In this document: piece after piece, positions 24,301 to 39,800 of the stretch | Layout of the letters: each line of letters opens with the position of its first letter | Numbering within the stretch: position 1 is the stretch's first letter | Assembly (NCBI GenBank): GCA_916381525.1 | Contig: CAKAEH010001925.1 | Coordinates: forward strand, 62,001 to 126,000 | Direction of reading: 5' to 3' | DNA: 64,000 bases | From: Cercopithifilaria johnstoni | Taxonomy: Eukaryota > Nematoda > Chromadorea > Rhabditida > Onchocercidae | Program-made: the position numbers and the translations under genes | Notes under the pieces: generated by a model | Told to the model about the DNA's origin: nothing | What the model saw: the letters and a program-made list of their open reading frames with translations, nothing else | The model's database searches: none

Positions 24301-27300
24301 CAAGTGCTGGGATAGTTTGACCAAATGCAGATTGCAACGATGCAAGGGAAGCGGTGTCCAGCTGAGAAATTAAACGAATGGTCGCAGGATCAAGCAATGG
24401 TTCCAAGCGCTGTCGTGCTGCAGCGGCTGCAGCTGCTGTTATTGGGAATGCTGTATTTGCCAGTTGTGTCGCTGCACCAGTTAAAGCAGTCGTTTGTGCC
24501 TACAAATTGATTTTATTGTCAAACAAGGTATCACAACAAAGTAGACCACATGTTCTCAAATCTATAAAATTAAGGTGATATAAAAGAAATGGTAAATGTT
24601 ATGGGAAGACAATACCTTATAGCTAACTGAGTACGTCTAGCATATCCTTGATTTACAATATTTCTCTTTTTTTAATATCAAAATTTATTTACTCCAAAAA
24701 TTCCTATACTTTTCTGTCATTTACATTTATCTCTTTCCCATTAAATCTCGTTTATTTGATAATGAAATTTGTGCATCATTTAAGGAATATTTGTTTTATT
24801 CAAGATTAAATAATTCAGTCGCCAATCTCAACCACGATAACTAGAATTTCACTCACAAACGAAAAAACATGAAAAAATCAAGCTGAACAATACAAAATAT
24901 AACAAATTACCACCCATGAATTCACTCCTCGTGGCATCAGAAAATTATTTGCTGTAATGGGCAACTGCTTTCCAGCAGCCAAACTAGCAACTGGAGCGTG
25001 TGGAAGTGGTAGCGCAGATGGACCAGTGACACGTGTTTCTAACTGTGGATTTGAACTTGGTGGCCAACTATAAAAAGACGAGCTGCCACTGTTCTCTAAT
25101 GAACTTTTCTTTCCCTAAAAACATTTAATAAAAAAATCGCGAAGAAAAAATATTATTGTTTTCTTTTCAAGATATCATTACAAATCAGTAGTCGTTCAAT
25201 ATCGAAAAAATCGTAAACTTCTAATGAATTCACAGCTTTCCAGCCATTTGCAGGAAAAACCTCCATATTCGCAACAGAGGAAAACCGATTTGTTAATCTG
25301 ATCCTGATAAAGAACATATTTAATAACCTGAAAATCAACAGTTGGGGAAGGACTGCTTGGTTCTGGTGGTATGCTAGATGGTGGCCAACCATCGGTAAAA
25401 TCTACAACTGAGCTGCTTGTTGAAGTGGTGTTTGGCTTATTACGACGCTCCATACCAATTGCTCCCGGGCCACGAGCTAAAATGAAAACCTAAATTGGTA
25501 CCCATAAATCAAACCAACAGAAACTCGGGTCTACTTTAGTCAACTATTCAATTTTAAAACTAAATCTGACATTCGATACAAAAAACTCACTCGACAATAT
25601 GTAATAAATACTGACAAAATATATAAATATATTCTCTTCTTTCCCTTATCTCCGTTATTTATTTCTTCTCGCTTTTCTATCTTTAAATTATAATCATATC
25701 GAATGACAAACATAGTCCAACAGGGGCGGGTGTTGTACACAGACTTCCAGATGCTGATGTTTGCGTTGGTGAGTTTTCTGATGGATAAGCACGGATTGCA
25801 TTAAGTTGTTTCACGGAATTTGAATCTGATAGCAGCGACGATATCATCACATCTGCCTTTCCGACATCCGACACTAATCGTGCTGAAATTTTATATTATA
25901 TTATATGCGTAATCCCCTTACTACTACTGTAATGATATCTCACCTGTTCTCACAATACATCTAGATATCTTGTCAGAGTAACAATACTCTGCAGAATTTT
26001 TTTTCACACGAAGAAATACGGTGAGAATGGATTGAAAAAAATTGAACTACGACTACACTATAAGCTGTTTTCCAGAACTTCCTTATTGCTAAGATATAAA
26101 GATGTAAAGCAGAGATAGATTTGTCATTCTTACACTTTTTTCGAACGAGCGTGTGCTAATGCTCTTCGATAAAATTAAATAATAAACATTCGAATTAAAT
26201 AAAAACAACGCAGATTTTTGTTTTTACGAAAAGTAATATGGAGATTTCCTTTTTGCTGCTATTCTACAGTTAGTGCTTTAAATTAAGAGAAGTTTAATCT
26301 AGTTAATATATTTACAATTCTTTCAAAGCTCAACCATGTTCAATATGATTTGCACCTATACCAGCATTTTTTTCTGCTGAAATTATTCAGTAGTTTGGTG
26401 GTGATCTTCGAAAGCGAATTTCTTTTTTTTTCAATACGTAAGACTTACTGTTGATATCACCAACAATATTGCTCAATTTATTGCAAAACTGGACGTATGG
26501 AGTCTTATTGAATGTAAGTTCTGTCGTACTACTCATATCAGGAATACTGCGTGTAAGAGCTGTCAGTTGCTGACGGATTTTCTCTCGACTCACCAAAACT
26601 TCTACTGCTGAGCCCTTTTCCACAATTCGATGTGTAAAACTGTAATATTGCACTTTATTATTGAAGTGATCCATTAATCTCATTACTAAAGATGTAGAAA
26701 AATGACAAAATAAAGTCTTGATAATAAAGACTGGATTGAATCTTCAATCATCAAGTGATAAACTATTGAGTAAAAATAGAATATAATATTACAAAGTGCC
26801 TCATTTTCAAGCAAAACATTACCACTAATTCAGATCTAACTAACAGATTGATTAAGTGGAATGATCTAGCAACCAGTAACGCAAACTCTTTTTGACAATG
26901 AGTTATATTCTTGAGAATGTAACTTCATATTGCATTTCAAGTATGTAAACATTTCTGACAAAAATTTTCTTACAATAAATTTTAAAAGTTTAGCTATTTC
27001 TAAGTTGTAATGCTAGATATACTTACGCAACAGCATCAGCAATTTTTACGGTAGTAACATTAACTCGTCGATTTAGATTATTCAGATCTGTTTCCTGATC
27101 ATCACGTGATTTGTCCAGTTTACATAACAAATGCTCCTTCATTACATCCAATGCTTTATGATACTCAGTGAAGGTATCTTCTATTTCTGCTTTAATTACT
27201 TCATACTGCTCAGTAAGGACGCGCTGGCGAGTTGGCACAGAATTACAAGCAGCTTCCACAGTTTTTGACTGCAAAATAAAGTTTAAGTTTTTTTTAAACG

Positions 27301-29634
27301 AATTAAACGAATTAAATTAAACGTAAAACGTAAAATTAAACGTAATTAAATTAAACGTAAATTAAACGAATTAAAATTAACGAATTAATTAAACGAATTA
27401 AACGAATCTAGTCTCACAGCACAATGAAATGGATGAAAAAGGAATAATAGGCTAGTACAATAGCAAGCGTTTCTGGAATCGATCAGTAATGTCATTGTTC
27501 TTTTCTTGAAAATGGTTGACATCTATCGTCAATGTTCCGCATAAAATGGACTCCGAAAATATGTAAAAATTAGTAAAGCTCACAAAAAATTTCCGTAGTT
27601 AATATACAAATCTAACCTTGGCTTCTGCCCCATTCGCAATATCCTTCAATTCTAGCCTGACCAAATTAGCAACTGTTTCATCAATATTTACTAAATTATG
27701 GTGTCTGATGTCAGCATGCTCTGCATGACATTGTCCACAAATTGGTGACTCACAGGTAGCACAGAGAAGTGAATACGGCATTTGAGGATGCAACACACAC
27801 ATCACTGGATCACGGGGCAATTCCGACGGATTCTGTGCCAATTCCGTGTACGTTAATACCTAAGCATGAACAGTACGGCTTATAAAATTTTATGTTTTAT
27901 TGTTTAAATTTACGAAAGTGTCAAAAGATATTTCTTACATTACAGTAATCTATTATTTGTCAAACCCCCAAAAATATGGGATGCTAGAGTTGCACAGTGA
28001 AACTCAGTTCATACCGTATGTCCATCGAATAATTTCATATCACGATGTGCTTGATAGCAATTCTTGCACAAATCACTTGCACATTGCTTGCATACGGCCA
28101 TTGCAAGCTGTTCACTCTTACATGCACGACATGTTCGTGCACCTTTTACAGCGCTTATACCATTAACTTCATGCAGTCGAACAAAATCAAGCAAAAGATG
28201 ATTCACAAATCGGACATCATTTCCTACATGGCTTTCCTGAAACATTTGTTCTCACATTTTTAAAAAAACAAGGGCAACCTGTGAGAGGAAAAAAATTAGT
28301 AAAGCATTAAGATCTACGCATCTACCGAATTTGGATATACCAGAAATGCTTTCAGGACTTGTTAATTTAAGATAAAATGTACCAGAAATGAGTAACACAA
28401 AATACGTGTCACTCTAAAGTTACTCGACGAAAAGACTTATTCAGTAACCTGATGGCATGTTGGACACCTAATAACTCCCGGCGGGGTTGGTCTCATCTCA
28501 CATGTGCTTTCTAGTTCGAAATCTATCGAGAGTGCGGTCTTTGTACGCTCTGATTCACCCTCTCGTCGTCCATCCAGCTGGGCTATTATGCAGTCTTCAC
28601 ACATTGAATGAAGACAATCCAATACTCGAGGCTAAAATCGACATACATAATTAAACTCCAGAGATATAAGACATGTACTAGCACCCAAATCTAAAGATGA
28701 ACGGTAGTGTTGGTTTTAACATATCGACTGATTGATCTTCTGATTTTTGCAAAATAAATTTTCACTAATATTCAGTATAAAATTTCAAAAGTTTCAAGCT
28801 ATACTGACACTCTCACTATTTTTATCAATTAAAAACACAACAGTAAATACGTTAATCTAATGGAACTCAAAAACATTTACCTTTCTATATTGTTTGCCGC
28901 AATACGGACAAAGAGAACTGTCAACACTTGGTATCATTCCGACATCAAGTAATGGACTTGGCGATCGCGTTGAATTTATTTCATTTCCCCCTGTATTCGT
29001 ACTGGAAGCAACCCCCGTATTTTTATCATCTTTCAGTGATGGTGGACTTTCTGACTGCAATAATTTCGTTGGTTTTTTTGCATGATAAACAATACTTTTT
29101 CTGGAACATATGCTTTACTAGAAGCCTCATTTGTCCAATTCCATCCCTTCCTAATAAAAGGCTATGAAAATGCTATAAAACATCTCGGATTTTTACAATG
29201 GATAAATCAAACCAAACCAAAAATATTAAAATAAAAAACTCAAACACTGGTAATACATCAAAAAAAAAACATTCTTTGTGAAGCCTACAAAAAAGCCAAG
29301 ATGTTTACAGATTCTCCGTAAAACAGCAAAAATTTAATAAAAGTACATATAAGCAGCATGCAGCACATAAAAAGTAAGCATGTCTCATGCTCTTTCTTTT
29401 CATATTATATACCTTCTATCCAACCATCCTACTCTTCTTTTGAAAGCATTATATCCAATACAGTCTATTTAGTTACCAATTTAAATGTCATACTTTATCA
29501 TCTGTAACTCCGAAAATATAACTGTTCTGCTGCTGTGAAGGGAGATCTAGCGTTGCTGTATTGGTAGTTGTTGATGCCACTGCCGATGCGACAGTTGTCC
29601 CACCATTTTCCTCCATCAACCCATTGGTATACAT
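21333..29634 (-). CDS. TRIM-NHL protein, closest in plan to NHL-2 (RING, two B-boxes, coiled coil, NHL propeller)
   Basis: Sixteen phase-consistent exons from ATG 29634 to TAA 21333 give 1050 residues: 29494-29634, 28881-29054, 28449-28631, 28015-28236, 27617-27859, 27027-27268, 26449-26678, 25712-25882, 25328-25476, 24911-25114, 24212-24499, 23807-23986, 23400-23595, 22794-23030, 22334-22506, 21333-21452. The RING has SSLCPYCGKQYRK, CLHSMCEDC and CPTCHQ with a long insert before the last pair (about residues 93-166). B-box 1 is CRACKSEQ to HRDMKLFDGHT, and B-box 2 begins VMCVLHPQMPYSLLCATC. A coiled coil spans roughly 310-420, a Ser/Pro/Ala-rich linker with seven alanines lies near 675, and the NHL propeller (GQFGSPHGFCLG, VTDTNNHRIQ) runs from about 775 to the end. 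Family members repress or regulate mRNAs and bind RNA through NHL. Size and order fit C. elegans NHL-2, but orthology to NHL-1/NCL-1 was not tested. The last intron is GC-AG. Confidence 0.9.
27294..27408. repeat. AATTAAACG-type simple repeat in a TRIM-NHL intron
   Basis: Degenerate repetition of AATTAAACG/AAATTAAACGT units over about 115 bp, inside the intron between exons 5 and 6 of the TRIM-NHL gene. Likely replication slippage. Confidence 0.85.
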
Positions 29635-30864
29635 TTCCACTTCCGGAAACAAACTTCTCTCTGTTCCACTGTTTTCAGATCAGTTCGTTGTCCACACTGG
29701 ATGATTTCCTCCTTTTAAGTCGTGCGGAATTTACTCGGTGTTTTTTTGATGCATAAAATGTGAGGCAGAAACCTACAATGAATGGATAGAGGATCTGTAA
29801 TTGTCACACGTCAAACGTAACCTGAAAATGATCGAACAAATTTATTTATTGCACGTAACGAAATAAATGTCAATCAGTAATATAAATGTCAATTAATCAG
29901 TAATATCGATGATAATTCCAAAAATGAATATGAATTTAAATAAGCAACTATGTGCGAAAAACCATCACATGCCTATCTAATAAATCCCAACTAAATGACT
30001 ACGTTATACAAACTTCGTGACCGAGCGCATTCCACGGTATCGCACGTGATGGTATCCATATGAAGGGTACGGTATTGATCGCGTTCACTGTGTCAAAAAC
30101 CTCATGGTTGTAGCAGCGAAAAAGCTTCTAAATCAGATGCTCCGGTCACTCGCATATTCACTGTGTAATGATGTTAATGGCGAGAAAAGTATACATGGAT
30201 GCTTTGCTCCTCAATTTTGGATAATCATCGAAACATAGGTAACTAATTGTAAGGCAAAATAAAGGTAAGTTTTCATTTCTGTTCTAACCCGTCGTTGCAT
30301 AGATAGTGAACGATATTTGACGTTTGACCAGGAACGGATCGAATTCCTATGGATCAACAATTTTCTCGACGGGGTCGTTATATTTTTAGTAAATTTTATT
30401 GTTCGAACACAAAAGAGTAACATTTTGAAACAAGAAAACATCAATAACAGCAACGGATGAAAGAGAAATATCAGAAAAATATGTTTTACTTTATTCATAA
30501 CTTCTTTAATATTACAGGGTCTGGCAAATTTACCATGCAAAGATCCAAATTAATACAAAAATACAGACTGTGAAACAAACACGGATCTGCAGCGTGACTG
30601 AAACAAGAGGAATACTTTGAATCAGTAAGTTCGAGTTGTTCGACAGTCCCTCCCATCAATAAATAGTACGTTTTTTAACGTAAGCGATGAAAGAATTTAA
30701 GTGAAATTCAGAGCAGTGAATATTCGCGAAATTTGAATCATCGGTTCACAATACACTATCCTAGCACACAGTTTTGACTCCTACTAAAATAACAGTTCTT
30801 CTCCAATTTGTCAACCCAGAGAAATAACCTTCGCGGGAGACAGAAATGCTAGCAAATTTATGAG
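29635..30864. other. Intergenic region between TRIM-NHL and the M16 protease
   Basis: About 1.2 kb holding the upstream region of TRIM-NHL. An in-frame stop just upstream of its ATG supports that start. It also holds the 3' flank of the M16 gene. A minus-strand ORF at 30211-30540 opens on TTG and shows no motif; not called. Confidence 0.5.
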
Positions 30865-33800
30865 CTAAGTGGTTTTTACATACAGATCTGGAAAGCAGAC
30901 AACTTCAATTCCTTTAAAATGTTTTTCAATGTCTTCCAATTTCCCGTGTGGCACAGCTATTGCACGGCAGCATTTCTTATCGTCGAAAACATCAAGGATA
31001 AAATTTTTACTACATTCCACCACTTCTCTCATTGATGCATTCCAGATACGGTCGATGTACTCCCTGAATTCAAAAATACAAAATACTCAGGATTACAAAT
31101 ACTATTATACTACCAGTCTTATAAATAACAATCTAGCAAGTACAGCTTATTATTTCTCTCTGAAAATCAAGCCTTGTTGCGTCTATTGATGGTCCTCTTC
31201 TGCTCCTGATTTATAGATTCGATTTGCAACTTGCCTTAATTGATAACCTTCACTAGACGAAACTAAGAAATAAAGCCTCTTTCAACATTTTTTCGTTTGC
31301 TGGACTTAATCTAACCGAATTAACGTAACTACTCAGCACAATTTGGCGTAGCTCCATACAACGATAATTATATTCATAGGAATTCATAGAGTAATTTACC
31401 GCCAAAATTGATGTGGTAATTCTCGAAATTCATTGAAAACAGCCCGATGCGCAGCATTAATGACTGTATCTTCGTCTTGTATTATCTCTGATATAAGACT
31501 TCGCTTCGCTGCTTCAAACTCATTTTCATCTACATGCTCCAATTCATTGAACTAAATCTTGCAAGTGCCGTCACCAACAAATTTAAGTGATAAGACCTTT
31601 TTGAGATAAAAATTTTGAAGATAACCGTATTTTTCTCTCTTTTCTTGTTTCAAATATAAATTATCGAAGAGATGCACGAAAATTCTAACCACAACTTCCT
31701 TGGCCTTTTCATAAGCTTGCTCGAGTTGAGCACTTCGATAGATACCAAAACTGAGCAGCTGGTTATCCGGATCTACCTCAATGCCCACGCCATACGCTAA
31801 ACCATTTCCACGTATCGCTTTAAATAAGGTACCCTCCATTTGTGATAAATACTGAGCAATAAGTTCTACAGCCAATCCTTCTTTAGTACCCAGTTGATAC
31901 TTGAACGGTATGGACTGCAAAATATTCGCAAATTTCTGCCAATTCACTGCTGTTCACTATCAGTCCAACGAATCTTTATTCGTTATTGCAGGTTACTGAT
32001 TACTGATTACTCATAGCTTTTGTCATGCAAAATAGTAGTCTAATTAGTTACTCAAAAAGCAAAAACAAAGTAATGAATTTGAAATAAATCCATTCACAAA
32101 TTTTATCTGATTATGATTTAACTTCATAAAATTCATTTTTGATATCTCACTGATTGCTGTAGAAGTGACAAAATAGCGTAGTTGTAACACCTTGTGGCTC
32201 ACTATACGATAAACAACATATAAACTCAATGTAAATCTCAGTAATTTAAAATATGTATCGCCATCACGAAACAATCATCTATAATTTCGGCATTAAATAT
32301 CAAATTCTTTGACTTCTAGTTTCAATTTAATTTATGCACGATCTTTAACTTCAAATACCACATTTCGGTATTTTCGCAATATTTAAATTTGATTTTGATT
32401 TTCATGTTCCACAGAAATAACAAAGCGATTAAATGAATGACCTGTTTTAGAAAAGATGATTCAGTGGCACCAACAGCAATGACACGTTGCTTTCCAAAAT
32501 TATCGTGTATTACCGTTTCTCCAGGCAAATTCTAAAATTACTGAAAAAATCAGTATCCAAATTACAGATGCAGTATGTGTTATAATAAACAGTTTTGGAT
32601 ACTCATCCTTTATGCAGCAAACCGTTAATGAACAGTTTGGAGTATATGAAGATAAATTTCTTCAATGTAAATTATTACAATGATATCTGTATAACTGACA
32701 AAATACGGAAGTGATTTATGTATCACCTTTTTTTTCTGGTGACTATTTTTTTTCGATGGTAATAAATACTTCTTGTTCGGCTATAATAAAAATTTAACTT
32801 ACTCGGAAATTCTTGGGAAGCTCACATGTAGATTTACGGTCACGATAAAGCCATGAAAGATTAGTTGGTAGGAAGGGCATAATTTTCTCCGTGTTGCAAA
32901 TAATGTGCAAATTTATCGGAGCATTTATTAGTGCTTCACGCAGTTTCTCCAGTTTACTGACAACCTATAAATGACAGTTTTCCTGTAAGTTTAAGATAAT
33001 AACATCGTCATTCATTTAATGCCCCGCTTCTTCAAATACTCAGTGAAATGCCGATCCAAGAATCGGAAGATCGCTAAATCTGCTTTCAATGATCTTGCAG
33101 AATGAATATGCAAGTCTATAATTCCCTTTTATTGATTTTTGCACATGATTTGATGGGATTTTAATTGATTTTATAGAATTATTCAAAAAACCTGCTAAAA
33201 AATTTTATGCGAGAAGTCTAGAAATACTCTAGAAATACCATTCTGCCACAAGAAGTACTTACGTAGGCGGGGTTTTTTTTAGTTAGCATGAGCACATTTT
33301 TATGGAACTCCTCTAACTGGACTAGACCACACACGTAATCATTGCTTTCTGTAAAATGAAAGATAGTTTGTGGCAAAATACATTAATAAATATGATTCTG
33401 AATTAAATTTCAGCCAAAGAAAAATCCATATATTTCTTAATAAAAAAAATCTTCGTTTTGAATGCCATTAAATTAAATCTTCAGTCAAAATCAGTCCCAA
33501 GTTAGTTTTATATTACAACTTTCAGAAACCCATACCTTTATGAAATATGGCGCTATGAAGAAGCACATTTCGCATTTCACACCCATCTCGCTTTTCTTCA
33601 TCAGTTTGACCTATCAAGCTTTGAACAGCTACTTTAGCACGTTCTGCTTCAAAAGTAATCCCTTTAACAAAAGTCGTAAGCCATGACAACATAGTCACAT
33701 ATCGTTCGGGAACAGCCTAAAACATGCCAATCAATTTTGTAATATAAAACTCTATAATTTGAATTTCATTCAGAGTTTTTCCAGTACGTTCTTTGTTTTT

Positions 33801-36800
33801 ATTTTCTCATTTCCCTTTCATTTCTTTTTATTCCTAGAAAATGCTGTGGAACAGATTTTTTTTAATGCAAAATTCCTCTTAAATAATTCGAATTTGCAAG
33901 TTGCATAGCTTACTTTTAAGGTAAGTGAACAAAATCGCTCAAAGTGATTCAAAATACCGATAGCTCCGCAATATGATATCAAATCCCGAGTGTACAATTT
34001 TGCTATTTCCTCATACGATAATTTCTAAAAATGCGCATGAATTTAAAAAGTATAGAAAGTAATTTTTTTAATCTAATAGAAAAGAAACATTAAAGATAAA
34101 TGCTAAACAAAGCCACTTCTTTTGTCTGAAAAAATTGCTAAATAAAGCCCATGAAAACCAATATAGAGAAATTATTAAGTGATTATAGAACAACTATAGA
34201 ACAATGATTATAGAACAACGAGGATTAGATAGTGTTGAATCATGCTGGGATGTACGCTAGCAAATTTTAAGTATCTGATTTTAAGCATTTTAGCATCTGA
34301 CAGAATATGTTCAGATCTCCATTGAAGCAGTTCAATTATCAGAAAACTAATAAATGGAATAGTATGACAAGTGATATAATGCTTCTATTAGTGAGCCAAT
34401 ACAAAACCATGGTTATCACTCAAAGCATAATCCTCCTAATAATTGATCGCACAAATCCGGTCATCTAGATCATCAAAAATACATAACAAGATGCAGCAGC
34501 TTAAGAGCGTATAGCAAATCTCGCCGATTCTGAGATATTTTTATCTAATATTAGTTCAAATCCCTTAGTAGTAAATACCATTATTCTCTCCATCTGTGAT
34601 AACTGCCACTATGATTATGCTAATTCATATTTCATTCAATTCTATGATTTTAAATTCCTGGAAGAAACCAAATTATCACTGTTTTTCGTACTGACTCTTC
34701 CAATCGAACTTCGAAAAGTTTTTAATCATAAAACAATCCAAAATAGCAAATGTTAAAGAATAGATTCCAAATAAAACACTATTATATCTAAATTGAACGG
34801 ATGAACGCCAAATACTTACTCTACCATCCACAAAAGCCGGGCTCTGAAACATCAATTCAAAGTAAAGCATCATCCAGAATCGCAATTCTAACGGTATAAG
34901 CTTTGTATCCCAAACCAATATAAGCTAAAAATATCGTTTATTAAATTGGTAGTAAGCACTTATAATGCAAAGAATTAACTACAATATGCTCCTACTTTAA
35001 AACAACGACCGAGGGACCGGCAAATACATTCTGAATATAATCAACTCAAGCTATAATACACAGAAAAGCTACTCTAAGCTATCATTAAACTCCATGTTTC
35101 TGGATTAGGTTATCAACAAATGAATGATAACAATTAATTATGGAAAAAGAGCGACATACTTTCACAAAATGCGTCTCAACGTTATGTATGTAGATTGGCA
35201 ATGGTAACTTAAATATTTCAACATCATTCTGACCCGTCCGCGCATGCAATGTTTGCACATTAAACGTTGTAAAATTCTCTAGCTCATGTATCATCATTTC
35301 GGAAAGTAATTCAGGTGATGGCTTTTGAACCTGAAACATCTCGAGACTGTTATTTGTCCGAAAAAGCTAAAACTGACAGCAGGAGGAAATATTTTAAATA
35401 AGGATATTGAAATGTCGAAACACAATTTATTGCCCTCCGATATCATAAGCATCTTTACCATACCGAGATGAAATATGCAGGATTTTGCTACAGTATGTCA
35501 CAAATATTCTTCAAAATCTCATTTCGAGTTGAATAACGAAGTATCACTTAACTTTAAATTAACTAAAGTACGTTATCCATACTAAAAGTAAAACCAATGA
35601 AAAATTACTGAAAAAGGAAAAAAACAAACCGTTGTTTCACATATCGCTTTTTCTAATTTTTGAGCACATCGCCGGAGTCCATCTTTCCCTAATTTTTTAC
35701 GTTGCTTCTCAATTCGGTTTTTTTCCTGAAATGAAAAACGAACTCCAGAGTTCTATAACATCAAGTGTTTCATGTTCAAATTATTCAGTTAAAGTGAACT
35801 AAAAATGTGATCCACCACTCAAGATCACAAAAACTACTATTTTTCCCGCCAAGTGTAAAATGTTTTGTGTATTTCGAACCGTTGTAGCAATTTTTCTGAC
35901 TTCATCTCGAGAAGGAAAACCCATTACACAAACACATTTGTTTATCAGATACCGACGGGCTAGTGTGATCCAATCTTCAGGTTGCAGCGACAACATCCTG
36001 CAATATAGGTCTCCTCACTACAACTCACTATTAATTACTTAAAATATAACTTATTTATGAAATTTCTAAGAAAAAATCACTGAAACGTAAATAAGCAAAA
36101 AAAAGAACATTGACAAATGCAAACTTTCGCAACTCCGTAACATGATCTAATCTCATTGGAAGTTCTTCATATTTTCCGTAAATCTGATGCATGCACATTG
36201 CTTCGAAAACAAAATTATGGCAGTCTGTTTCCATCTGAAATTTATTTAATATAGCATTATATTCGTCAGTAAGGAAAAACAAAGACATTACGCAAAACCA
36301 CTTTCCTCATATGCAATCATTTACCTAAGACAAATAAATGACCTTCAATATATGCTAAAATTGTTCGCGACAGAGGAAAGCATGATAATACCTAGGATTA
36401 CCGGCATAGAAATATTTCCATAAATAAGTACCCTTGAAATCTTTCTGTCAATTATGTGTGTAATCATATTCGTCATCCGTTCCGAGTCGAAACTGTTTTC
36501 AAACGTTTGTGGTAAAGTTTTCTCGAAAAATCTAGAAATTTCAAGTCAGATCAACACTTCGAACATAAAGTATGACGGCTAATTATGAATGCAAAACTAT
36601 TACCAATTCCATCACTTTATACGACTACGAATAAAAAGATATATCTGTGCAAAAATCCTCATGCAAATATCTACTCTATTCAAAAGGCAGTGTAGAAGTC
36701 ACTTTTTAAGCTCTGAGATTTAAGTTCAGCAAAATGAGACTCATTAATCGTTAAAATAAAATAAAATAAATGAATAAAAGAAAACAAAAAATTAATAAAA

Positions 36801-39800
36801 GATAGACTGCCTTGTTTTGATGTTTTGCAGTTCATTAATAGGCACCCCACTGAAGCGTAACACTATTTCACTAATGCACTGCTCACGTATGTATAAGTGC
36901 ACCAAACTTGCCAGCTGCTCATCCAATTGTACAAAATCCTGTTCTAATGGAGAAGCAGCAGTGTCAGCCAAATAATGTGCGAGTACTCTGAGTCGTAGTA
37001 AATCTCGGTACTAAATATATTCTTATTTCAGGAAAACTTCATAATAAATTTACACGAAAAAGAAGAATGAAAATAAAAAAGAAAATTATGAAATAAGAGC
37101 AGAGCCATTCTTTGCTGACAGTGAAATCGCTTCCGAAATAAAACGATCGAAGCGAGATATTTCGTGCAAATTTTCGAGACGCGATTTTTTAATTTAAGAG
37201 AATTTGAAACTATATAATTAATAAGATCCTTTCATTATCTGGATTTCCTGAGAGGGGTTAGAAAAGCTTGAATACTATATAACAATGATAAACCACTTGT
37301 TTTTGGATAGGCCATGAATACACTGTCAGCAGAGAATAGATTATTATAAGGTCTGTTTCAAGCGTCATGTAATTTAATCGATGGTTTAAAAAACAAATAG
37401 GTATTGCAAAACGAACATTATCGGAAGGACCTATCCAAGCAATCTCCACCATACCCAGTTTTTCATCTTCACTTGGACAAACAATCTGTTTATCCTGGGG
37501 TTCAGCGAACGTCAGCATGGGATTCTTGAACGGCCTGTTGAATAGATGTGGTACTTGCTGCTGTGATGTTTCCTCTTTAACAGAGAAAAGAAAATCACAA
37601 AATGATTTTAAGATGCAATATATTTCACTTATGGTACTGTCTGAATTTCAAATCCTGAACAAAAGAAAGAAATCTGTAATTAAACTACCGACTGATGATA
37701 AAATGTCCAGCAATTTCGAATGGTCAACAGATCCACAAACAGTCACAAGCATATTGCTAATGTGATAAAAATCATGGTGATACCGCCTTATCTTTTCCAC
37801 ACTACATGTTGTACGTAAAGCAGCCAAACGTCCACCCGTTTCCACACGATATGGATTGTCTAGAACATATTTCATAAATATGTCTATTTCTTTACTAGTA
37901 GTAGCACGCATATGATGGTTCAAGATATCTAATTTTATAGTAAAGAATGGCACTTATAGACAATTCCAAGAGAAATTTTAAAAAAAAGAACTTACACTCA
38001 GGATAAAACAGCTCCTTTCGTTTCCAATTCACAATGTTATTCATTTCTGATTCGTGCTCTTGCATTTCACTGTAGATAACTCCTGCGTCTTCGCCTCTAC
38101 CATTGATATGATGAACTTCAGTCATGAACTGAGCATCCTACAATTTCATGCTTTTTAAATAATTTTAAAATCCGTTAAACTGAGATATGTATCCATAATT
38201 AATCNCACTGTAGATAACTCCTGCGTCTTCGCCTCTACCATTGATATGATGAACTTCAGTCATGAACTGAGCATCCTACAATTTCATGCTTTTTAAATAA
38301 TTTTAAAATCCGTTAAACTGAGATATGTATCCATAATTAATCAAATAAAAAAACGCCAAGTCCTGTCCAGATTTCCAAACATCACCACTTCGACAAACTA
38401 ATTTAAATTCATTACAAATATGTTCATTACACAGAAGTCCTAAAATCGAACAATGTTTAAGTTAAACAACTAGCGCACAAAATTCTGCTTTCTATAAGAT
38501 TTATCACTTATGACAGCACTATTAATTAAATACTGTGAGATCTGTGCAGAGATATAGCACTGAACTAAAATGAAAAGGACAAATTGAAATTAATAATAAT
38601 TTGAATATTTGATTTGTCAACAACTGTATATAACTAACCGTTAACGTTGGCGACAGCAGATGATCTAAGTAAATAGGCAAAACCTTTAGGAATCCATGGC
38701 TGCCAACCTAAAAAACTTATTAGTCACCGAAAACTGTATTTGTTAATAGTAACTTATTTTAAAATGACATGTCTCGCTCTAAATAAATATTATTGTCCAA
38801 AGATGAAAAAGAAATTTATTTGACTTCACCCAAATTTCAGTTTTTCTTTTTCCATCTTTTTGTGAATGTTCCACTTCACATTACAAATTGAAAAAAAAAG
38901 ATTTATCAACGTTTCGACCGCTTAGATAAGTGCATCTTAGATGATAAATTACTTACAGTAATCAATTCGTAAGCGGTATGATCTTGACTAGTAAATGCAT
39001 TGGTCCCTGATGCCATACATCGATTGGCAATCAAATCCAGAATACCTTTGTATGGATATTTTTTACTACCCATAAAAGTAAGATGTTCCAAGGTATGAGG
39101 CAAACCATCGTTATCCAGTGTTTCTGTCACTAAACATTTCAATGTTGCATATCTGACCAGACAATTTTCGTTTTCAAAAACTTCCATCAAGCAAATATCT
39201 ATCAATTTCTCTCTCAATCAGTTAACAAAAGCTTAATAAGCAGACAAATTAAAGGGATGCCTGCCAACTACACCACCACTCATTTTCAGCATTTATAATC
39301 AGTTTTCAAACGCATAAAACAGTATGTCTTTCTACAGCCTATTTTTTTTCTAGAGCAAATAGCCTATTATTGATATAATATTCTGAAACTGAAGCGTAAT
39401 TCTTTGAAATTTTCAATGCTATTCAAATCAAAATAAAGCTAACCAAAGGAGATAAGACCTTTAACCAGAGGTCCCGGTGTTTCGGCAACGGCGACTCGAA
39501 GTTTGGAACAATTTGACGTATAAATTACAAGTGGTATCTCTCCATTTACTTTGTACGTTGGGCCAGCTGTCCATCCTTTTTCCAACTTGTTAATATGTCC
39601 TCAAAAATAATTATTTTGTTCTCCTTACATTTACTCAAATAATATAAAAATTGGAAGAAAAGAACCAGAAAAATGTCCGATTTTTACCAACACCACTGTA
39701 ATACCCTTAAATGAAATCCTTAAACAAAAAAGGCAATGAACTTTCGATATATCCAATTTCATAACAAAACTTTTTAGCTTGTTATCCCAACTATTATTGC

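Noticed and set aside
30211..30540. 109-codon minus-strand ORF
   Set aside because: Starts at TTG, no motif, no convincing splice partners.
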